Source: Bacteroidales bacterium UBA6346
GTDB taxonomy: Bacteria > Bacteroidota > Bacteroidia > Bacteroidales > UBA932
NCBI GenBank assembly: GCA_002438905.1
Contig: DJSA01000113.1
Location: 425-5,613, forward strand
Reading direction: 5' to 3'
DNA length: 5,189 bases
Part shown: positions 1 to 5,189 of the stretch, one piece after another
Layout of the letters: each line of letters begins with the position of its first letter
How positions within the stretch are numbered: the first letter of the stretch is position 1
Program-made: the position numbers and the translations under genes
Notes under the pieces: generated by a model
Seen by the model: only the letters and a program-made list of their open reading frames with translations
Database searches by the model: none
What the model was told of the DNA's origin: nothing

Positions 1-833
1 ATCTTCCTGCCAAGTATAACGGCGAGCCGCCCAAGATCGAAGGCATGCACTACGACTATGACACCTATGTTGAAGGCCGTGCGGCCTATTTCAAGAAGCT
101 CTTCAGCGAGATAAGGAAAATATGGCCGGGAGCCAGATTCATTTTCGAGCCTACGAGCATCTATTCCCACTGGATAAAGGATGTCGAGAACCGTCCCGAC
201 GCCAAGGAACTCATGCCGGATCTTTTGATACAGGAAGGCTCCGGAATGGGAGGCGGCGACATTCAGTTTGTTGACGACAAAAATATTTTCAACTCCCCTC
301 TTTTCAAGGATATGCCCGAGGCCCGGCTGCGTTCCATGCTGGGATGCACCACTCCTGACGTATGGAGAGAAGACCGCAACAGAATCATTGCAGGAAATGC
401 GGCCGCAGTGGGTTCGACTTTCTTTTGGAAATCGCGTTTCGGTGGCACGGGAGACATGCCTTCCTACCAGAGCATCAGGGAAGTGCCTGACAGGCTGAAA
501 CTTATCAGGGTCGTTTCCATCTGGGAAAACAAGAATGCCACCCCTCTGGACCAGCGCAAATGGGATTCCTCGACAGGCATTTACACATCTCCTACAGCCT
601 ATCTCTCGCCGGACGGCTATGCCGCGGTGCAGTACGAGACAGGGCGCATCTTCGTTGTCTTCAACAAGGCTGACGGAAAGATAGTGTTCCCTCCAGCCGT
701 AGGCAAGCGTGCCTTCGACACGGACGACATGTTCATGGAATGGGGCGAGGTCGATGACATAGAAGTGTCTCCTGACGGGGTAATGACATTGAAGAACCCT
801 GAGGGAGTCGGTGAAGGATATATTCTTAAGTAA
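1..833 (+). CDS. Probable TIM-barrel glycosidase-like protein, 5'-truncated by window edge
   Basis: The reading frame is open from base 3, so the ATG at 45 is probably internal and the true start lies upstream; 276 residues are visible before the TAA at 831-833. I do not recognise the family with certainty. The visible part alternates helices with short hydrophobic strands ending in acidic or polar residues (ARFIFEPTS, MPDLLIQEGSG, NRIIAGNAAAVGSTFFW), as in the second half of a (beta/alpha)8 barrel. A beta-rich tail follows (YAAVQYETGRIFVVFNKADGKIVF), like the small C-terminal sandwich of many glycoside hydrolases. Glutamates in FEPTS and IQEGSG sit at strand ends and could be active-site residues, but this is a guess. 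The lipoprotein gene starts 20 bases after the stop, so the two are probably co-transcribed and this protein probably acts on the same glycan. A non-catalytic barrel or another hydrolase clan remains possible. Confidence 0.72.
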   Translation, partial: LPAKYNGEPPKIEGMHYDYDTYVEGRAAYFKKLFSEIRKIWPGARFIFEPTSIYSHWIKDVENRPDAKELMPDLLIQEGSGMGGGDIQFVDDKNIFNSPLFKDMPEARLRSMLGCTTPDVWREDRNRIIAGNAAAVGSTFFWKSRFGGTGDMPSYQSIREVPDRLKLIRVVSIWENKNATPLDQRKWDSSTGIYTSPTAYLSPDGYAAVQYETGRIFVVFNKADGKIVFPPAVGKRAFDTDDMFMEWGEVDDIEVSPDGVMTLKNPEGVGEGYILK

Positions 834-853
834 TCACATAATAAAAATAGAAA

Positions 854-2179
854 ATGAAAAGATTTAACATTGCGGGTTGGAGACTTGGAGTGGCAGCTCT
901 TGCATTGGTGGCGTTCGCCGGGTCATGCAGCCCCTCGGCCAAGGATGACATCGAAGTGGCCGGATACTTCGAGATGTCGGAGGAAAGCACAAAGCAGTTC
1001 AAAGATGGTGTCGATGTAGACTACCATCAGAAGACAGTGACGTTCAACTTCAAGACTAATTACAGTTGGAAAGCCTCCGTGGTCTATCTCTCGGATGATG
1101 AAGGCTGGTGCTCGGTGCGTCCTGCGGAGGAACAATCCGACGGGGAAACGAGCTTTGATTTGGTCATAGACCAGAACGAAGGCCAAGTAGCCCGTGAGGC
1201 CACGCTGAAACTCACCGCCGGGGAATACAGCGGGACAATGAGCATCAAGCAGGCTTCAAGCATTTACTTTGAAGTCTCGTCCGATGAAGACCTGTCCAAA
1301 TACCCTGCTGCCGGAGGTATGATCCAGATCAAGGTGCGCGCAAATGTCCCATACACCCAGACTGTGAGCACGACGGGTAAGGATTGGATAAAGCATGCCG
1401 AGACACAGCCCGATGAGACGGATCCATATACCCATATTGAGGTCTATAAAGTTTACGAATACGATAATGAGGAATCTCCGCGCTCTGCATCCATCGAGTT
1501 CAAGGGCGAGGGTATCCGCGGCAAGAAGACCATGGTGATTAACCAGAAGAACAAGCCGAACCCATACCTTATCGCCGATCCGGGCGGAAAGTCCTGGCTG
1601 TTGCTTGACATGGAGAACGCAGGTCTTATACCTGCCTATGACAATGAAAACCCTGTTGACTATCCGTTCAAACCAGATGGAATACTTGCGGCGGGCACTG
1701 AGGTTTCATCTATTGTAGATAATCCTAATCCAAGCGGAATCAACACCTCCGGCAAATGTGTGAAATGGAATTATCCTTTGGACGGCAAAGGTGGATCCAA
1801 CCAATGGTGGGAAGGCGGATTCGCTGTTTCGGACAATACCAAATACATAGATCTTTCCCGTTGGGACCGTATGTCATTCGATGTTTACTATGAGTGTGAC
1901 GTAGCGGATGTCGAAGGCATCTATGAATACCGCTTCTACTTGGGTACAAAAAGCGGTGATGTCAAGGTTGAAGTCGGCTCGCAGGACCTTCGTAAAGGCC
2001 AGTGGCATAGGATTACTGTGTATTTCAAGGATCTGAACTTCGAAGGCAAAGATCGGAGCATTTTGGAGCAAAGCCAGTCATTCAGAACTCTGTTCAACTG
2101 GTGGCAATGTGAAAGCAAGCCGCGGATTTACCTTGACAACTTCACCCTTGAACGCGACATTGACATGGGTGAGCAATAA
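854..2179 (+). CDS. BACON-domain surface lipoprotein with C-terminal carbohydrate-binding-like domain
   Basis: This 441-residue protein is probably a cell-surface glycan-binding lipoprotein. A type II signal peptide is clear: basic MKR, a hydrophobic stretch, and a lipobox FAGS-C with the lipidated cysteine at residue 25. The K-D-D at 30-32 resembles the Bacteroidota lipoprotein export signal that directs lipoproteins to the outer face of the outer membrane. Residues about 50-136 have the BACON pattern (TVTFNFKTNYSWKASV, a central W-C-S-V-R-P, a closing GTMSIKQAS). Residues about 137-232 look like a second, divergent BACON domain (AAGGMIQIKVRANVPYT, DWIKHAE, closing KTMVINQKN). Residues about 240-436 look like a jelly-roll carbohydrate-binding domain ending in RIYLDNFTLERD, with WW pairs at 318-319 and 416-417 that could stack on sugars. 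No catalytic motif is seen. The start is preceded by an A-rich tract, usual for Bacteroidota, and tandem TAA stops end the gene. BACON domains may act only as spacers, so the C-terminal domain is the better candidate for glycan binding. Confidence 0.88.
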   Translation: MKRFNIAGWRLGVAALALVAFAGSCSPSAKDDIEVAGYFEMSEESTKQFKDGVDVDYHQKTVTFNFKTNYSWKASVVYLSDDEGWCSVRPAEEQSDGETSFDLVIDQNEGQVAREATLKLTAGEYSGTMSIKQASSIYFEVSSDEDLSKYPAAGGMIQIKVRANVPYTQTVSTTGKDWIKHAETQPDETDPYTHIEVYKVYEYDNEESPRSASIEFKGEGIRGKKTMVINQKNKPNPYLIADPGGKSWLLLDMENAGLIPAYDNENPVDYPFKPDGILAAGTEVSSIVDNPNPSGINTSGKCVKWNYPLDGKGGSNQWWEGGFAVSDNTKYIDLSRWDRMSFDVYYECDVADVEGIYEYRFYLGTKSGDVKVEVGSQDLRKGQWHRITVYFKDLNFEGKDRSILEQSQSFRTLFNWWQCESKPRIYLDNFTLERDIDMGEQ

Positions 2180-2214
2180 TAAGGGTCACTTGTTTATTGG
2201 ATTTTTATAATTAC

Positions 2215-2256
2215 GACAGCCCCTTGATCCCACCGTTATGGCATCAAGGAGCTGTT
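2215..2256 (+). terminator. Imperfect stem-loop between lipoprotein and GH31-GH43 genes; possible terminator or processing site
   Basis: The arms GACAGCCCCTTGAT (2215-2228) and ATCAAGGAGCTGTT (2243-2256) pair over 14 positions with one C/A mismatch (2221/2250) and one G-U closing pair. After a C/C mismatch (2229/2242), two more G-C pairs (2230-2231 with 2240-2241) extend the stem, leaving a loop of about 8 bases. It lies 35 bases after the lipoprotein stop. The downstream bases (ATTAGAAACATAATTCC) are AT-rich but contain no run of T, so this is not a canonical intrinsic terminator. It may be a weak terminator, or an mRNA-stabilising or processing hairpin that sets different expression of the genes on either side. 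Confidence 0.5.
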
Positions 2257-2322
2257 ATTAGAAACATAATTCCGGTTATTTTTTGAAAATTTCTAAATAA
2301 TCAGCATCATCACAGACACGAA

Positions 2323-4986
2323 ATGAAAAAAATAATACTCATAATCCTCTCCCTCGGTCTTGCCATTGCCGCAGCGGCGCAGGAAGTAAAGGAAATCGAC
2401 ATCCTCCCCGGCGAGAAATGGTGGGGAGGGGCGAGCGGACTTGGAGAGAAGATGCCGTACAGCGCGGTGGAAGCTGACCTTCAATGGCAGAATTTTAACA
2501 GCCAGACAACTCCGCTGCTCATCTCCAGCAAGGGGCGCTACATCTGGTGCGACGGCCCGTTTCGTTTCCTGGTGAACGATGGAAAGCTTCGCGTTGACGC
2601 CGCAAGGGGAACAGTGGAGCTCGCCTCGGGCGGAAGCACGCTGAGGGAGGCCTATCTTGCCGCAATAAGGAAGCATCTGGCGCCGGACGGCAAACTGCCG
2701 CCAGTCATGTTCTTCTCGAAGCCGCAGTACAACACCTGGATTGAACTGATGTACGACCAGAACCAGGCGGACATTCTGGAATATGCAAGGGGCATTGTCG
2801 GCAACGGCTTTCCTGCCGGCATACTGATGATCGACGACAACTGGCAGAAGGACTACGGCAACTTTGAGTTCCGTCCGGACAAGTTCCCGGATCCCAAGGG
2901 CATGGTGGACGAACTCCACGCCATGGGCTTCAAGGTGATGCTGTGGATTAGTCCGTTCGTCTCCGCTGACAGCGAGGAATATAGGTTCCTGATGGATAAG
3001 GGCTACCTGACCAAGAGAAAAGGCAGCAATATGCCTGCAATCCATGAATGGTGGAACGGAGCGAGTGCCTGCTACGACCTGAGCAACCCCGAGGCCTGCG
3101 CCCATCTTCGCGATATCCTCAAGAAAATGCAGCGGGACTACGGCATCGACGGCTTCAAGTTCGATGCTGGGGATCCTGACCAGTATCAGGAGGACAAGAT
3201 CACTGTCTTTGACGGCAAATCCTATGACGATGACCAGACCTTGCTCTGGTCAAGGCTCGGCCTCGATTTTCCTTACAATGAATTCCGCGCTTCATGGAAA
3301 GCGGGCGGGCTGCCTCTGGTGCAGCGCCTCGGAGACAAGAAATACTCTTGGGAGGGAGTCGCGAGCCTCGTGCCTTCGATGATAGCAGCAGGCCTGCTCG
3401 GCTATGCCTACACCTGCCCGGACATGATCGGCGGCGGGGAATACAAGAGTTTCCTCGGCATCGACCCAGAGGAATTCGACCAGTCGCTGATTGTCCGTTC
3501 CTGCCAGATACACTCGATGATGCCTATGATGCAGTTCTCCGTGGCCCCGTGGCGGATTCTGAACAAGGAGAACCTCGAAACATGCGTCAAATACGCCAAA
3601 TGGCACGAGCAGCTCGGGGATTACATCCTCTCTTGTGCAAGAAATGCCTCTATCACCGGTGAGCCTATAGTGCGTCACATGGAATACTCCTTCCCGGGCC
3701 AGGGCTTCGAAGACTGCAAAGACCAGTACATGCTCGGGGACAGATACCTCGTCGCTCCTGTCATGTCCGCGGAGAACACCCGCACGGTGAAGCTTCCCGA
3801 AGGCAAATGGCGCGACGACGAGGGCAAAATCTACAAGGGAGGGAAGACCTACACCATCAAAGTGCCTCTTTCCCGCCTTCTCTGGTTCGAGCCTGCGGAC
3901 AGGAACGTTTCCGAGGACAACGAATCATTCCGTCCAGGGGAAATATGGACGGACACGGAAGGGAAAATCATCAATGCCCACGGCGCTGGCCTGCTTTACC
4001 GTGACGGAAAATACTACATGTACGGCGAACACAAGAACCAGAGCGGACTGGCGCTTGACGGGGTGCACTGCTACTCCTCCACTGACCTTTACAACTGGAA
4101 GGACGAAGGGCTTGCGCTGAAGGTGGATCCGGACGGCGCCGGCAGCGACATCGAGTCCGGCTGCATTCTGGAGCGTCCAAAGGTCATCTATAACGAAAAG
4201 ACCGGCAAATACGTCATGTGGTTTCACCTTGAGCTCAAGGGACAGGCCTATGCCGCAGCGAGATACGGAGTCGCAATCGCTGACAACCCCGCCGGCCCGT
4301 TCAGGTTTCTTCGCTCCGGGAGGGTGAATCCCGGCAAATGGGCGTTGGACATCAACGAATGGCAGAAGGAGCAGGATTGGAGCGACCCGGTGTTTTGGGA
4401 AGTGGATACTGATCTTTACATCGAGAGCATAAGACAGGGGATGCTTTTCAAACGTGACTTTTCCGGAGGGCAGATGGCTCGTGACCAGACCGTGTTTGTC
4501 GATGACGACGGAAAGGCCTATCACATCTATGCTTCGGAGGAGAACTACACCCTCCAGATAGCGGAACTCACCGACGACTACACCGCCCACACGGGAAAAT
4601 ACGCGCGGGCGTTTGCCGGACGATCGATGGAAGCCCCTGCCATATTCAAGAAAGACGGCAAATACTACCTCATGATGTCCGGCTGTTCGGGCTGGGCGCC
4701 GAATGCGGCGAGAACGGCCGTCGCCGACAATATTTTCGGCCCGTGGAAAGAACTCGGCAACCCGTGTTCGGGAGAGGGCGCTGAGCTGACCTACCGCTCC
4801 CAGAGCACCTACATTCTCAAGCTTCAGGAGACAAAGGATATCAAGCTCGGTGGCAAGGAACAGTACATCTACGTGGGTGACAGATGGAACCCCAATGATC
4901 TCATTGACTCCCGCTACATCTGGCTTCCGATACGCTTTGAGGGCGACCGCTTCCTCGTGGACTGGATGAGCGAGTGGGGGTATTGA
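2323..4986 (+). CDS. Secreted GH31-GH43 fusion glycoside hydrolase (MYORG-like GH31 plus exo-beta-1,3-galactanase-like GH43)
   Basis: This 887-residue secreted enzyme carries two catalytic modules. Residues 1-19 form a signal peptide (MKKIILIILSLGLAIAAAA, likely cut before Q20), so it is periplasmic or secreted rather than a lipoprotein. Residues about 21-525 are GH31: a short N-terminal beta region, then a barrel with ILMIDDNWQ (168-175), VMLWISPF (205-212), DGFKFDAGD (276-284, nucleophile D281), RLGDKKYSW (335-343, likely acid/base D338) and PDMIGGG (366-372), then a beta C-terminus. The KFDAG form resembles human MYORG and bacterial GH31 alpha-galactosidases more than the usual alpha-glucosidase motif. 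Residues about 537-885 are GH43 of the exo-beta-1,3-galactanase type: NAHGAG (551-556), ERPKVIYN (617-624), DDDGKAYHIYAS, EAPAIFKKDGKYY, SGWAPN, RSQSTY (825-830), GDRWNP and SRYIWLPI. E617, E770 and Q827 match the E/E/Q set known in that group. No signal peptide, stop or frameshift separates the modules. The sugar specificity of each half is inferred from motifs only. Confidence 0.92.
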   Translation: MKKIILIILSLGLAIAAAAQEVKEIDILPGEKWWGGASGLGEKMPYSAVEADLQWQNFNSQTTPLLISSKGRYIWCDGPFRFLVNDGKLRVDAARGTVELASGGSTLREAYLAAIRKHLAPDGKLPPVMFFSKPQYNTWIELMYDQNQADILEYARGIVGNGFPAGILMIDDNWQKDYGNFEFRPDKFPDPKGMVDELHAMGFKVMLWISPFVSADSEEYRFLMDKGYLTKRKGSNMPAIHEWWNGASACYDLSNPEACAHLRDILKKMQRDYGIDGFKFDAGDPDQYQEDKITVFDGKSYDDDQTLLWSRLGLDFPYNEFRASWKAGGLPLVQRLGDKKYSWEGVASLVPSMIAAGLLGYAYTCPDMIGGGEYKSFLGIDPEEFDQSLIVRSCQIHSMMPMMQFSVAPWRILNKENLETCVKYAKWHEQLGDYILSCARNASITGEPIVRHMEYSFPGQGFEDCKDQYMLGDRYLVAPVMSAENTRTVKLPEGKWRDDEGKIYKGGKTYTIKVPLSRLLWFEPADRNVSEDNESFRPGEIWTDTEGKIINAHGAGLLYRDGKYYMYGEHKNQSGLALDGVHCYSSTDLYNWKDEGLALKVDPDGAGSDIESGCILERPKVIYNEKTGKYVMWFHLELKGQAYAAARYGVAIADNPAGPFRFLRSGRVNPGKWALDINEWQKEQDWSDPVFWEVDTDLYIESIRQGMLFKRDFSGGQMARDQTVFVDDDGKAYHIYASEENYTLQIAELTDDYTAHTGKYARAFAGRSMEAPAIFKKDGKYYLMMSGCSGWAPNAARTAVADNIFGPWKELGNPCSGEGAELTYRSQSTYILKLQETKDIKLGGKEQYIYVGDRWNPNDLIDSRYIWLPIRFEGDRFLVDWMSEWGY

Positions 4987-5073
4987 AGCCGTGTGTGAAG
5001 GACTGAAATAGTTTCTGAGAAAAATTTATACGGCCAATGAGTATAAAACGCAAGTTTCTGCGGTCTATAACAT

Positions 5074-5105
5074 CGTGGAATCGGGAGAATACGCCCGATT
5101 CTGCG
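5074..5105 (+). terminator. 12-bp stem-loop downstream of the GH31-GH43 gene; candidate terminator
   Basis: The arms CGTGGAATCGGG (5074-5085) and CCCGATTCTGCG (5094-5105) pair over all 12 positions, including a perfect 8-bp GAATCGGG/CCCGATTC core and two G-U pairs, around the loop AGAATACG. It lies 87 bases after the stop of the fusion gene and 63 bases before the next start codon. There is no T-run after it, so intrinsic termination is uncertain. It could instead be a leader hairpin of the next gene or an mRNA 3'-end stabiliser. Confidence 0.5.
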
Positions 5106-5168
5106 CTGTTGACTAATAACTGATTACTTGTTGCTTGTGCCTGCGGCATGAGCGTTAACTATATCATA

Positions 5169-5189
5169 ATGAAGAAAATAAAGGTCGGA
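5169..5189 (+). CDS. Start of an unidentified gene, truncated by window end
   Basis: The ATG at 5169 opens a frame with seven visible codons (MKKIKVG) that runs off the window. The upstream bases (ACTATATCATA) are AT-rich with no Shine-Dalgarno motif, as for the other genes here. M-K-K-I-K-V-G is how many Rossmann-fold Gfo/Idh/MocA-type oxidoreductases begin, and these do occur in Bacteroidota sugar loci, but seven residues cannot establish a family. It has a 182-base gap and a hairpin before it, so it may have its own promoter. Confidence 0.45.

Noticed and set aside
45..47. ATG at 45 as the start of the first gene
   Set aside because: The frame is open upstream to the window edge, the preceding codons read as plausible protein, and the product would begin in the middle of a domain.
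2190..2211. TTGTTT (2190-2195) and TATAAT (2206-2211) as a sigma70-like promoter
   Set aside because: The spacing is only 10 bases, and Bacteroidota promoters usually use a TTTG / TAnnTTTG pattern, which I could not find at proper spacing here.
2293..3105. Long minus-strand open frame (270 codons) antisense to the GH31 module
   Set aside because: It overlaps a gene with clear GH31 motifs on the + strand, and its translation shows no recognisable domain. It is best explained by GC-rich codon bias in the real gene.
3925..4590. Minus-strand open frame (221 codons) antisense to the GH43 module
   Set aside because: It lies fully within well-conserved GH43 sequence on the + strand and shows no domain or credible start context.
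5109..5132. TTGACT followed by TTACTTG as a promoter for the last gene
   Set aside because: The spacing is too short for the Bacteroidota -33/-7 elements, and the second element is not a good TAnnTTTG match.
4901..5149. Minus-strand open frame (82 codons) reaching into the 3' noncoding region
   Set aside because: About a third of it overlaps the conserved end of the GH43 module, it also spans the stem-loop, and the product resembles no known protein.

Overview
This window looks like part of a carbohydrate-degradation locus from a member of the Bacteroidota (Bacteroidales-like). The evidence is a BACON-domain surface lipoprotein with a Bacteroidota-style export signal, A-rich start-codon contexts without clear Shine-Dalgarno sequences, and a secreted multidomain glycoside hydrolase of a type common in gut and rumen Bacteroidota. 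All supported genes are on the + strand. I cannot assign a genus. No SusC/SusD pair, regulator, mobile element, tRNA/rRNA or CRISPR array is visible.

Layout: (1) 1-833 is the 3' part of a gene cut by the window edge, encoding a probable TIM-barrel glycosidase-like protein that I could not place in a family. (2) After 20 bases, 854-2179 encodes a lipoprotein with two BACON-type domains and a C-terminal jelly-roll, carbohydrate-binding-like domain, probably a surface glycan-binding protein. (3) 2180-2322 is a 143-base gap with a strong imperfect hairpin. (4) 2323-4986 encodes an 887-residue secreted fusion of an N-terminal GH31 enzyme (MYORG/alpha-galactosidase-like active-site motifs) and a C-terminal GH43 module resembling exo-beta-1,3-galactanases (subfamily 24 type). 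(5) 4987-5168 is noncoding, with a 12-bp GC-rich stem-loop. (6) A new reading frame starts at 5169 and runs off the window.

Taken together, the genes suggest capture and breakdown of a galactose-rich glycan, plausibly a type II arabinogalactan or a related plant polymer. The lipoprotein would hold the glycan at the cell surface. The fusion enzyme would remove alpha-linked caps (GH31) and trim a beta-1,3-galactan backbone (GH43). The substrate is an inference from family motifs, not something the DNA shows. The item most worth following up is the pairing of an alpha-acting GH31 and a beta-galactanase-like GH43 in one polypeptide.
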